A stretch of DNA of 64,000 nt from contig CAZWSX010000007.1 of assembly GCA_964636985.1 (NCBI GenBank), positions 124,001-188,000 of the forward strand. Direction: 5' to 3'. Shown here one piece after another: positions 43,647-52,202 of this stretch. Numbering within the stretch: position 1 is the stretch's first letter; every line of letters starts with the position of its first letter. The stretch is from CAZWSX01 sp964636985. GTDB taxonomy: Bacteria; Planctomycetota; Planctomycetia; Pirellulales; Pirellulaceae. Position numbers and translations under genes: made by a program. The notes below the pieces were generated by a model. That model did no database searches. It was given only the letters and a program-made list of their open reading frames with translations, and was not told where the DNA came from.

Positions 43647-46319
43647 CTAATCGACATACAGAAAACGATTCGACGAAATCAAAGCATGACACAGCAGCGC
43701 CAGCGCTCGTCGAGCCGGCGGAGGCTCACTTGCCAGGGGCGGAGGTTTATCGGCAGGGGCGGCAGCGACCGCTTCGGCGAGTTGCCGTTCGAAAGTAGTG
43801 CGAGAAGTTTCGATCAACTCAACGGCTGCCGCTTGTTCCTCGGGCGACATCGGACGGCCATACGCCAGGCTCCAAGCTCGCTGGGCTTGGGCGGCGACGT
43901 CGTCCCCAACTTCGCTTGCGATGCGCGTCGCCATGCGCTCGGAGATTTCTACCACGAACGCGTTGTTCATCATCAGCAGCGACTGCGGCGCGGCGGTTGA
44001 AGCACTTCGTCGATCGCAGGCGGGCGCCATCGTCGGCAGATCGAACGGTTCCATCACGCCTAGCGGCATGCTCCGCCGCACTTGCACGTAGATGCTGCGG
44101 CGGAAGCGGCGGCGGTCGTCGCTGGCTTGGGTTTGGACGATGCCATTTCCGTCCCGTTCGCCAGTACCGATCACAATTTGTCCGACGTCATCGGGTGCGA
44201 CGATCGATGGAGGCCCGTACAAGGCGCTCACTTCCATTCCGCTCACGTCGATGAGGGCGTCGCGGATCGCTTCGGCCTCCAAGCGTCGCACTGGCGCGCG
44301 GCCGAGCAAGCGGTTGTCGGGATCGACCGCTTCGAGCGCCCCCGTCCGCGTCGATTGTTGCCGATAGGCGGCCGAGGTCACGATCAGACGCTGGATGTGT
44401 TTGGTGCTCCAACCACTGGCGACGAGTTCGTCGGCCAGCCAGTCGAGCAGTTCTGGATGCGAGGGACGCTCGCCGAGCTGGCCAAAGTCGCCCGGCGACG
44501 CGACGATGCCGCGGCCAAAGTGGTGCATCCACAGGCGGTTCACGATCGTTCTCGCCAGAAGCGGATGTTTTCCGTCGGTCAGTCGTCGCGCGAAGGCAAG
44601 GCGCCGGCCCGATGTTGGAAGCGCGGGATCATCAGCGGCGATCATCTGGCTTCCGGGAAGAACGCTCAATTCGCCTGGCAGGATTTCCTGTTTGGGCTGG
44701 CGAACGTCGCCGCGATTGAACAGATGCGTCTTGGGGATTTGCCCCGGCGGCTCCGTCGCACAAGCGACAAGGTCCTGAGGCGGACGTTTCGCGTTAGCCG
44801 CTTTGTCGAGTGCCGCATAGCGGCCATTGAACTCGGTATCGAAGCCCGGAATGTAGAGCGAGACGGTCCCACGATTGACGTTGAGGCTGGGATGGTCCTT
44901 AAGGAACTGCTTTTGTTCGCCCGTTTGTTTGTCATCGGGACTAGCGCGAATCCAGCGGGCGGTCGCGTGAAGTTCCTCCGGGAGCTTTCCAATCTCTTTC
45001 TCGTAGACCTCAGCGACCTTTTGGTCGAGTTCCTCGAAACGCTTCTTGTTGATCTCGGCGAGTTCCTTGTCGACCGCCGCCGATTGTTCTCGCTCCGCAG
45101 GTCCCCACAAATTGACGAGTCGCGAGCTCTTGTGCCGCCAGTTGTTGGGGTCGTAAACCGGCTCGAAGATCGCTCGCATTTTGTAGTAGTCGACCTGCGA
45201 GATGGGATCGTAGCGATGGTCGTGACACTGCGCGCATCCAACCGTCATGCCTAGCAGCAAGCCGCTGACGATCTTGATGTTCTCCGCGGCGACATCGTTC
45301 CGGGCGATGATGGCCTCGGCACCCTCATCGCCGGCGCCATCGGGAGCCGTGCGAATCAGCCCCGTGGCGATCAATCGATCGACGTCGGCTGGCGAAAGAT
45401 TTTCGAACGACTGCGGCAGCAGTTCGTCCCCTGCAAGTTGTTCGACGACGAACTGGTCGAAGGGCTTGTCGCTGTTGAAGGCTCGAATGACGTAGTCCCG
45501 GTAGCGGTAGGACCAGGGCCGGACGGTATCGTGCTCGGTATAGCCATCGCTGTCGGCGTAGCCCGCCGGATCGAGCCAATGGCGCGCCCAGCGTTCGCCA
45601 TAAGCGGACGACGCGAGCAGTTCCTCGACCAATTGCTCTACAGCATCCGTCGCGGTGTCGGCGACAAACTGCTGGGTACGTTCTGGCGAGAGAGGAAGCC
45701 CCGTTAAGTCGAACGACAGCCGCCGCGCCAGTGTGGCCCGATCCGCTTCCGGAGAGAAACCAAGCTGGTGCTTCTCCAACTGCTGTAGCAGGAAGTTGTC
45801 GACGGGCGTCTTCACTTGGTCGGCAGCGCCGACCTGGGGCAACGCGGGGCGGACGACTGGCTGAAACGCCCACCACGATTTTTCTTCGTCGGTCCAATTT
45901 TCGTCGCTAGGCGTTTCGGGTTCGGGCCGAAGCGTTTGCGATCCCTGCTCGATCCAGCGCTTGAGCAATTCGATCTCGCGCGGCTTGAGGCCATTCCCTT
46001 TGGGCGGCATTTCGCCTGCGACGACGCGCGCCACGATCAAACTTTGGTCGGGCTGACCGGCGACCATGGCCGAACCGGAATCTCCGCCCGCGGTAATTGT
46101 TTTGGCCAAACGCAAATCGAGCTTGGCCTCGGTGTGGCCTTGTTCGCCGTGACAGTGGAAGCAATGAGCCTTGAGCAGCGGACGAATGTGCTGTTCGAAC
46201 CGCACTTGCTCCGGCAATGGCGCCGAGGTCGCTTCGGCAGCGAAGCCGCGCAGCGGCCAAACCAAGCCGGCGCAGAGCGACAGCGCAGCAAGTCGTTGCA
46301 AAAGGAGATGGCGATTCAC
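43647..46319 (-). CDS. DUF1549/DUF1553 (PSD1) cytochrome c-domain protein
   Basis: The 890-residue secreted protein has a signal peptide (1-28), a planctomycete-type cytochrome c module with CFHCHG (C53-H57), then DUF1549 (FDLTGLPLSPERTQQFV, WARHWLDPAGYADSDGYTEH) and DUF1553 (AFARRLTDGKHPLLARTIVN, then RLWMHHFGRGIV). The central region binds its own CAQCHDHRYDP motif, a second potential CxxCH haem. The GTG at 46319 with GAGG five bases upstream is chosen; a TTG lies four codons before it. It is partner of the DUF1501 gene just downstream. Confidence 0.9.
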   Translation of the reverse strand: MNRHLLLQRLAALSLCAGLVWPLRGFAAEATSAPLPEQVRFEQHIRPLLKAHCFHCHGEQGHTEAKLDLRLAKTITAGGDSGSAMVAGQPDQSLIVARVVAGEMPPKGNGLKPREIELLKRWIEQGSQTLRPEPETPSDENWTDEEKSWWAFQPVVRPALPQVGAADQVKTPVDNFLLQQLEKHQLGFSPEADRATLARRLSFDLTGLPLSPERTQQFVADTATDAVEQLVEELLASSAYGERWARHWLDPAGYADSDGYTEHDTVRPWSYRYRDYVIRAFNSDKPFDQFVVEQLAGDELLPQSFENLSPADVDRLIATGLIRTAPDGAGDEGAEAIIARNDVAAENIKIVSGLLLGMTVGCAQCHDHRYDPISQVDYYKMRAIFEPVYDPNNWRHKSSRLVNLWGPAEREQSAAVDKELAEINKKRFEELDQKVAEVYEKEIGKLPEELHATARWIRASPDDKQTGEQKQFLKDHPSLNVNRGTVSLYIPGFDTEFNGRYAALDKAANAKRPPQDLVACATEPPGQIPKTHLFNRGDVRQPKQEILPGELSVLPGSQMIAADDPALPTSGRRLAFARRLTDGKHPLLARTIVNRLWMHHFGRGIVASPGDFGQLGERPSHPELLDWLADELVASGWSTKHIQRLIVTSAAYRQQSTRTGALEAVDPDNRLLGRAPVRRLEAEAIRDALIDVSGMEVSALYGPPSIVAPDDVGQIVIGTGERDGNGIVQTQASDDRRRFRRSIYVQVRRSMPLGVMEPFDLPTMAPACDRRSASTAAPQSLLMMNNAFVVEISERMATRIASEVGDDVAAQAQRAWSLAYGRPMSPEEQAAAVELIETSRTTFERQLAEAVAAAPADKPPPLASEPPPARRALALLCHALISSNRFLYVD

Positions 46320-46465
46320 ACTGGACCTCAAGGGTGGGTGGGGACGAGGTCGGAACGAGCACGCAAGGCGGGAACTTTTGGCAGGACCTTCATCTTACCC
46401 GCCCGGCGAAGGCCGTGCCAACAGGAATAGAGAAGGTCAGCGTCCTTTTGTGGGCCCTTTTGTGG

Positions 46466-47170
46466 TCACCGATTCGTGTCGTTGTGCGCGATCTCATCGA
46501 GCCAGAATTTGCGCCGTTGGCCCTTTTGATTGCACTGCCAGATTTGGCCGGACTCCGCGTGGAGGCACGTTAGCCACCTATCACCGCAAGCCCAAGTATC
46601 GATACAGATGGCGTGCCCGTTGGTCAGCGGCAATCCCGAGCTTTGTCTCGTGTGGCCGCAAACCATGATCTTGCCGGAGGTGTGCCGCGAGGGGTGGTTG
46701 AACTTTTCCCAGTACAGCATGTAATCGGGCTGCTCGGCAAGTTCCAGATCCGCGTAGGCATTGGCGTGGACAAAGAAGTGGGTATCGCATTCGTAGTAGG
46801 GAAGCAGGCGATTGGTCAGGAAATTCCAATGCTCTGCGGGGATGGCGTCGAGCGTCGGCTCCATGTCCGTGCTTGTCGCGTAAGAAGCGAGTGTCTGGCG
46901 ACCTCCCACCTTCAGCCAGTTTCTTACTTCCAGCGGATTGTCGCGAGCAGCCAGCGTCATGATCTCGTGATTGCCACGAAGCGGCTTGAGCGTGTGCGAG
47001 TGATCGAGTCTTAGCAGCCAATCCAAGACCGACTTGGTATCCGGACCACGATTGCAGTAGTCGCCAAGGGTAACGATCACGTCGTCCGGCTGCAGCTGGA
47101 CATATTCGCACAGATTCTGGAGCGCGTCGAAACAGCCGTGAATGTCGCCAATGGCGAGATGACGTGCCAT
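46466..47170 (-). CDS. PPP-family metallophosphatase (Ser/Thr phosphatase-like)
   Basis: The 234-residue enzyme has the metal-binding set of PPP phosphatases: GDIHG (8-12), GDYCNRGPD, RGNHEIM and the late CGHTRQS His. The second motif is normally GDxVDRG; here Asn replaces the second Asp, a residue that in PP1/PP2A pairs with the catalytic His. It resembles bacterial PrpA/ApaH-like short phosphatases. It lies 15 bases downstream of glnE, so both are likely on one transcript. Confidence 0.88.
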   Translation of the reverse strand: MARHLAIGDIHGCFDALQNLCEYVQLQPDDVIVTLGDYCNRGPDTKSVLDWLLRLDHSHTLKPLRGNHEIMTLAARDNPLEVRNWLKVGGRQTLASYATSTDMEPTLDAIPAEHWNFLTNRLLPYYECDTHFFVHANAYADLELAEQPDYMLYWEKFNHPSRHTSGKIMVCGHTRQSSGLPLTNGHAICIDTWACGDRWLTCLHAESGQIWQCNQKGQRRKFWLDEIAHNDTNR

Positions 47171-47185
47171 GAGAAGTGGTTGTCC

Positions 47186-50100
47186 CTAACCCACAAGGTT
47201 CAAATAGATTTCGCGGTTCCTTGCCATCACCCGGCGGCATTCGTCGGCAAGCTGGTCCGCGTTGGGATAGCGAATCAAAAACGCCAGCCGCTTGAGTTCG
47301 CGTTCGTCCTCAGGCAACGTGTGCCGGCTGGTGGTGTTCATCAATCGCAAGCCACTCTCGACACGCCGCAAGAAGGTGTAGCCATCGCGCATGGCTGAGT
47401 ATTGCTCGGGCGAGAGCAGCTTGGCATCGTTCAATGCGCTCAATGCCGCGAGCGTCCCTGGCCATAACACGTTTGGCGAACGTGCCGCGTGCTGAAGCTG
47501 CAACCACTGGGCGGCAAACTCGATATCGACGGTACCGCCAGCAGCACGCTTTAAGTTGAGAGGATGAGCGCCTGCTTCCATCTTGCGCCGCATTTCCAGA
47601 AGACTTCGTCGGTCGTCGTCGGTGGCCGCTCGAGAAACAATCGCCTGGCGGATCGTGTGTTGCACGGAAATGCGAGTCAGCTTGTCGCCGTAGATGCAGC
47701 GCGCCTTGGTCAGTGTCTGCCGCTCCCACGGATCGGCCAAGCCTTCGGCATGCCGTTTCGCGAAATCAGTAAGCGACACCGCGAGCGGCGCCGCATTGCC
47801 GCCGGGCCGCAGCCGCGTATCGACTTCGTAGAGCTTGCCATGCGGGCCGCGAAGGCCCATCGCTTGGATGACTCGCTGGGCCAATTGTGCAAAGAAGTGG
47901 GCGTTCGTGGTGACGGGACGGCTCTGCCGAACAATGGGTTGGCGGGTATTGCCGTCGCCGTCGTAAAGGAACATCACGTCCAGATCGCTGTGATAGTTCG
48001 GTTCGCGGCCGCCGAATTTTCCCAGGGCCACAATCGCGAGTTGGGCAGGCGATTCGGCGCGGGGGCCATCGGCGCAGACCGGCACCCCCAAGCGGTCGAC
48101 CAGCTTGGCATACTCATCGTCCACAATGGTCTGCAAAATCACTTCGGCCGTGTCCGAGAGAGCGGCGCGGCTGGCGCTTGATTCGTCCTTGCCAAGCAGG
48201 TCGCGGACGCCGATGCACAAGTGCATCGATTCCTTGAAGCCATGCAGCGTAGGGCCAAGCTCGCGAGCGGAGCGGGTCCACTCCCGCAGCATCGGCGTCA
48301 TCGTATTGGCGTCAGGCAACCGGCCCAACAGCAGCGAATCGAGCAGCTCGTCGAGCATCCCGGGGCTGCTTACCAGGATGTCCGAAAGATAGCGGCTCGC
48401 TCCGCACAACCGGACGTAGAGCTTGAGCGTCGCCGGTGCAAAGCTAAAGAGTTCCCACAGGACCCCTTTGCCACCCAACGAGTCGCTCACTCGCGTCAAA
48501 TTCGCGAGCGTGAAATCGGGATCGGGCGTCGCCGCGACCGCCGCAAGCAGCCGGGGCGCGATCGAGGCCAGAAAGTGGCGGCAACGGCGAGTCGATAGAA
48601 AACGAACCCGCTCGCTTCCCAACTCCGTCAAGTTGCTAAAGGCGACGGGCGGCTCGGCGAAGTGGTACTTCGACATCACGGCCTCGATTGCCTCGGGCGC
48701 TGGATCGGGGTCCAAAATCAAATCAGTCTCGGCTTCCGTCTCTGGCTCGTTGGGAAATGCGGCGTGCAGCAAGTGGTCGAGCACGCGGCGATTGATGGCG
48801 AAGCACCGCTCGTAGTCCTCGCGAAACGATGCGTCGCCGGTTCGCTCAGCCGTATCGCTATAGCCGCAGCGAATCGCCAGCCGGCGCAGCTCTGTTTCAT
48901 CGTCGGGTAAGCGGTGCGTTTGCCCATCGAACATCAGTTGCAAGCGATGCTCGATCTTTCGCAGCAACGCGTAGTTGGTTTCGAGCTCCGAACGTTCCTG
49001 TGGTGTCAGACATCCGGCCGTCTGCAAGTGGCGAATGGCTTCGAGTGTGTTGCCGGTGTGGATTTCGCGGACGTCTCCGCCATTGAGGAGTTGCAGGAAC
49101 TGAACGGTGAATTCGATATCGCGCAGTCCGCCGCGCCCTGTTTTGACATCTTTCCCATCGGCTCCTTCGCGAAGGGCCCAACGTTCGATGCGGCGCTTGA
49201 GGGCCTGGATGCCGCCGATATCCGCGCGGCTGAGATAACGCCGGTAAACCCAGGGCTCGATCTGCGAAAGAAAATCGCGCGCTAGCAGCATGTCGCCCGC
49301 GGCACCGCGGGCCTTGATGAGCGTTTGTCGCTCCCAAGTGCGGCCGGACGTATCGTAGTAGATCAGTGCATCGTCCAAGGCCGACGCGAGTGGGCCGGCC
49401 GTTCCATGAGGCCGCAAACGAACGTCCACCCGATACACAAAGCCGTCCTCTGTTTGCTCGGAAAGCAATCGGATGATCGTTCGGGCCAGGCGATCACACC
49501 GCTCTTGAGCGGCCGCGCGCTTGTTTGCTTCATTCGGACCTTCGAAGAGGAAAACCAGGTCGACGTCGCTGGAGTAGTTCAGCTCCAGTCCGCCGAGTTT
49601 TCCCAAAGCGATCACGGCGAACCGCTGGTCGACCTTGAAGCTCGGTTTGCTTTCTTCCAGCTTGCGTTTCGCGAATCTCAGCGCCGCTTCAACGAGGGCA
49701 TCGGCCAGATAAGAAATCTGGCGGGTGACGGTTTCAATCGATTGTTGCCGAGTGAGGTCTCCATAGGCTATGCGGAGGGTCTCGCGACGTTTGACGCGAC
49801 GCAGCGCAGCCATGGCAGCCCGCTCGTCCAGTTCGGCGGCCGCCACTTCCGCCGCGATCTCGCGGATCAAGGTCTCTCGCTCGACCGGGTGGCCGTCGGT
49901 TACGCGGACCAGGTCGAACGTCTCTGGATCGCGGACAAGTTGCTCGCCCAGGTTCTGGCTGGCGGAAAACAAGTGAACCAGCGTCGCCAGGGCATCTGGA
50001 TCGCGGTCGAAGTAGCCGACCACGGCCAACGGGCTGCGACTGGACGTAATAAAGCGTTCCAGCAGCGCCAAGACTCGGTCGGGATCGCTCGAAGCGGGTA

Positions 50101-50275
50101 GCAGTGGACCAACGCGATCCGCTAACACCCCTAGTAAATCGAGGGGCACGCCTGACTCGTGAATGGCGGCAAGGGCCCGCCGGGCCGCTTGAAGGTCGCT
50201 AATACCCCAGCGATTTGCGATGGAAACGGCCGCTTGGGGGTCATCCAGCCAGCGGGCGATTTCGGCGATATCCAT
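47186..50275 (-). CDS. glnE: Bifunctional glutamine synthetase adenylyltransferase/adenylyl-removing enzyme
   Basis: GlnE controls type I glutamine synthetase by adding and removing AMP on its Tyr. The 1029-residue protein holds two nucleotidyltransferase domains with intact motifs: GKLGGLELNYSSDVDLVF in the N-terminal (deadenylylating) half and GKFGGREPNYHSDLDVMFLY in the C-terminal (adenylylating) half. Each is followed by its helical domain, for example GRGGLRDIEFTVQFLQL and GGTVDIEFAAQWLQLQH. The ATG at 50275 is chosen. Its target glnA lies 2 kb away and carries the modifiable Tyr. Confidence 0.95.
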   Translation of the reverse strand: MDIAEIARWLDDPQAAVSIANRWGISDLQAARRALAAIHESGVPLDLLGVLADRVGPLLPASSDPDRVLALLERFITSSRSPLAVVGYFDRDPDALATLVHLFSASQNLGEQLVRDPETFDLVRVTDGHPVERETLIREIAAEVAAAELDERAAMAALRRVKRRETLRIAYGDLTRQQSIETVTRQISYLADALVEAALRFAKRKLEESKPSFKVDQRFAVIALGKLGGLELNYSSDVDLVFLFEGPNEANKRAAAQERCDRLARTIIRLLSEQTEDGFVYRVDVRLRPHGTAGPLASALDDALIYYDTSGRTWERQTLIKARGAAGDMLLARDFLSQIEPWVYRRYLSRADIGGIQALKRRIERWALREGADGKDVKTGRGGLRDIEFTVQFLQLLNGGDVREIHTGNTLEAIRHLQTAGCLTPQERSELETNYALLRKIEHRLQLMFDGQTHRLPDDETELRRLAIRCGYSDTAERTGDASFREDYERCFAINRRVLDHLLHAAFPNEPETEAETDLILDPDPAPEAIEAVMSKYHFAEPPVAFSNLTELGSERVRFLSTRRCRHFLASIAPRLLAAVAATPDPDFTLANLTRVSDSLGGKGVLWELFSFAPATLKLYVRLCGASRYLSDILVSSPGMLDELLDSLLLGRLPDANTMTPMLREWTRSARELGPTLHGFKESMHLCIGVRDLLGKDESSASRAALSDTAEVILQTIVDDEYAKLVDRLGVPVCADGPRAESPAQLAIVALGKFGGREPNYHSDLDVMFLYDGDGNTRQPIVRQSRPVTTNAHFFAQLAQRVIQAMGLRGPHGKLYEVDTRLRPGGNAAPLAVSLTDFAKRHAEGLADPWERQTLTKARCIYGDKLTRISVQHTIRQAIVSRAATDDDRRSLLEMRRKMEAGAHPLNLKRAAGGTVDIEFAAQWLQLQHAARSPNVLWPGTLAALSALNDAKLLSPEQYSAMRDGYTFLRRVESGLRLMNTTSRHTLPEDERELKRLAFLIRYPNADQLADECRRVMARNREIYLNLVG

Positions 50276-50765
50276 GAAGGACGAGTGGGGGCGTCGAGGC
50301 GCCGGAATCTTAATGCCAGGGACATAGTGTGGATTGGGCGAGAGGTCCCTCCACAAGTCAACATTTTAATCGATGGACGCATCGACTGGGTGCACGTGGT
50401 TACGAATATGCCGAGCGGTCCGGCGGCTTGCGTTCGGAAGACACCGGGCGTTCCGTCCGTAGCGGCTCGCGGTCCAAAAAACGTTGCTAAAAATCAACAT
50501 TGTGGCTTGCGTGCCTCGCTATTGCGAGGCATTTTTTCCAGCGTGGTTGTGAACTCAGCTTGGGGCACTCCGGCTCAGGGGTGTCTCGCCGAAATCCATC
50601 TACGCTCCATCCTGTGGTTGCCGCCAGATCCCCCGAAGTTGACTTTGGGAGTCGAGAACGGATCTCGCTAGTTTGGCTGTAACCCGCCCGTGAATCGGTC
50701 CGTGTCCTGCGCCCCTGATGGGCAAATCCCACCAGGATCGGGATCGATTGGAAAAGGAGTGCCGT
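50276..50765. other. 490-base divergent intergenic region
   Basis: This lies between glnE (minus) and the Cys-rich protein gene (plus). It must contain both promoters. Open frames entering it from both sides give no recognisable domain. A T-rich stretch occurs near 50525-50540. No nitrogen-regulator site, RNA gene or repeat can be supported by eye. Confidence 0.35.
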
Positions 50766-51668
50766 ATGAAATGGATTTTGCCTTTGGCGATGCTGGTCGC
50801 CTTGCTCGCGCCAGCCATGGCCGCCGACACATCGTCGGTCTTGGTGTCGCGTTCTGCGAAAAACAACACTGCGACAAAAACACGTTCCCTCGAAGCCGTC
50901 GCTGGCCCCACCACCGGAGTCGTTTTGCCGCCGTTTTATCGCGATGTCGAGCGAGGCGGAGGTTCGGTGATGCAGGGTGGCGGTTGCAAGCGATGTGGAT
51001 TTGCCGGCGATTGCGCTTGCGAATTCGAACCCAAGCTCCGCGACAATATTTGGGGCAACTACTGCGCTGAGAAGCGTGCCCATCAGCAGCGCCTTTTGAA
51101 CATGGGAAGATGCGCTCCGGTTTGCTGCGATCAGGGCATTCCGCTGCGAACGCTGTTCAGCTTGAGAAGTCAATGCGTCGATGCATGCGACGCTTCCGAT
51201 TGTGGTACGTCCGCTTGTTCGACTGAACCCACATGTGCCGTTGGGTCGGCGTGCGCCGCCACGCCGGCGGGATGCGGCCTGTTTGGGGGAAGTCGATGCA
51301 GCGAATGTGGCCACAGTTTTTGCCTTCATCGGATGCGCGGTTTTAACTTGTTCGGCAGTGGTTGTGGCTCCTGCGGCGGAGGCTTGGCCGGCCTCTTCCA
51401 ACGTAGCGGCGACTGCTCATCGAGCGAGTGCAACAGTGCATGTGGTGAGGAAGGATGTGCCGCAGGCAGTGGCTCCACTGGCGGAGAAATCGCCGAGCCC
51501 GTCGAGGCAGCTCCTGGTATTCCCTTCGAACCGGAGGCCCCGGTCGAACTGACGCCGACGCCAGCTGAAGAGCCGGCGCCGACTCATCCGACCGCTGCGC
51601 CGTCGCTTCGGAGTGCCAAGCTGCCCAAGACGGGACGGTATCCGCTCAAGGGAGCCCAGGGCCAATAG
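50766..51668 (+). CDS. Cysteine-rich secreted protein, planctomycete-type unknown
   Basis: The ATG at 50766 has AAAGGAG seven bases upstream. The 300-residue product has a Sec signal peptide (cleavage after APAMAA) and then more than 30 Cys, arranged as CxxC and CxC pairs: CKRCGFAGDCACEF, CAPVCCDQG, CSECGHSFCLHRM and CGSCGGG. The last 80 residues are Pro/Glu/Ala-rich and disordered. The pattern resembles disulfide-rich surface proteins, possibly part of the proteinaceous cell envelope of planctomycetes; that is inference, and no family is assigned. Confidence 0.75.
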   Translation: MKWILPLAMLVALLAPAMAADTSSVLVSRSAKNNTATKTRSLEAVAGPTTGVVLPPFYRDVERGGGSVMQGGGCKRCGFAGDCACEFEPKLRDNIWGNYCAEKRAHQQRLLNMGRCAPVCCDQGIPLRTLFSLRSQCVDACDASDCGTSACSTEPTCAVGSACAATPAGCGLFGGSRCSECGHSFCLHRMRGFNLFGSGCGSCGGGLAGLFQRSGDCSSSECNSACGEEGCAAGSGSTGGEIAEPVEAAPGIPFEPEAPVELTPTPAEEPAPTHPTAAPSLRSAKLPKTGRYPLKGAQGQ

Positions 51669-51927
51669 GTCTCAGCCTGGCCCGCTGAGTCGGAACCGTG
51701 TAGCACGACGTTCCGGCGAGCCGATCCTCAGGTGTCGATAGATACACCCGCGGATGATGGCTGGCCGGTTCGAAAGGCGAAACGCTCCGAAATCGAGAAT
51801 GCCGCGAGTGGAATGGAGCTTGCTGTTGGGGCTGCTGCCAAGACTGTGGCAGCCGCGCGGTGAGCGAGACGAAGCAAGCGGCGTTCAACGGACCGTCACA
51901 TGTCGGGGGCAACTTCCGACAACACCG

Positions 51928-51966
51928 ACCGCCCGGGAGCTCCTCCCCGGGCGGTGTTGTTTCTTG
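51928..51966 (+). terminator. GC-rich rho-independent terminator
   Basis: A 10-bp stem (ACCGCCCGGG with CCCGGGCGGT) around an 8-base loop is followed by GTTGTTTCTT. It stands 260 bases beyond the Cys-rich gene, so it ends either a long 3' region or a separate short transcript. Confidence 0.7.
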
Positions 51967-52025
51967 GGAGAGATTTCACCACGGAGACCCGGAGGGCACG
52001 GAGAGGAGAAGGCAATAAGAATGTG

Positions 52026-52047
52026 GCACAGACAATCCTGTCTGTGC
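52026..52047. repeat. REP-like palindromic element, copy 2
   Basis: This is the same palindrome as at 35458, with the same ATCC loop. Flanks match too: ATGTG before, GCGCAGTG after, and TAGCGAGCAG about 30 bases downstream. Confidence 0.7.
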
Positions 52048-52176
52048 GCAGTGGACTCGCTCTAGCAGTCCGATAGCGAGCAGAAGTCCTCGTAGGACCG
52101 TCTCTCCAGGGCGGTCCGCGGTTCGGCTGGCGCCTCCGAAAATGGTAGCGTTCTCTGGTAGCGCCAACTCAACCTA

Positions 52177-52198
52177 GTGCGACGCGGGAGAGTCGCAC
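52177..52198 (-). terminator. Hairpin just past the glnA stop
   Basis: A 7-bp stem (GTGCGAC with GTCGCAC) and an 8-base loop lie five bases beyond the glnA stop on the minus strand. There is no clear T-tract, so termination is only possible. Confidence 0.4.
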
Positions 52199-52202
52199 CA
52201 CT

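Larger units (their letters stand above)
51669..52202. other. 534-base intergenic region with structured elements
   Basis: The region lies between the convergent ends of the Cys-rich gene and glnA. It holds a GC-rich terminator (51928-51966), a palindromic repeat (52026-52047) and a hairpin next to the glnA stop (52177-52198). Upstream of the terminator, from about 51700, it contains further potential stems, for example GGCTGCTGCCA with TGTGGCAGCC (51834-51855), so an unannotated structured RNA cannot be excluded. Small open frames here (such as 51754-52065) show no domain. Confidence 0.4.

Noticed and set aside
51754..52065. 103-codon frame spanning the terminator and the palindromic repeat
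   Set aside because: A coding gene across a strong terminator and a REP-like palindrome is unlikely; the last residues simply translate the repeat.
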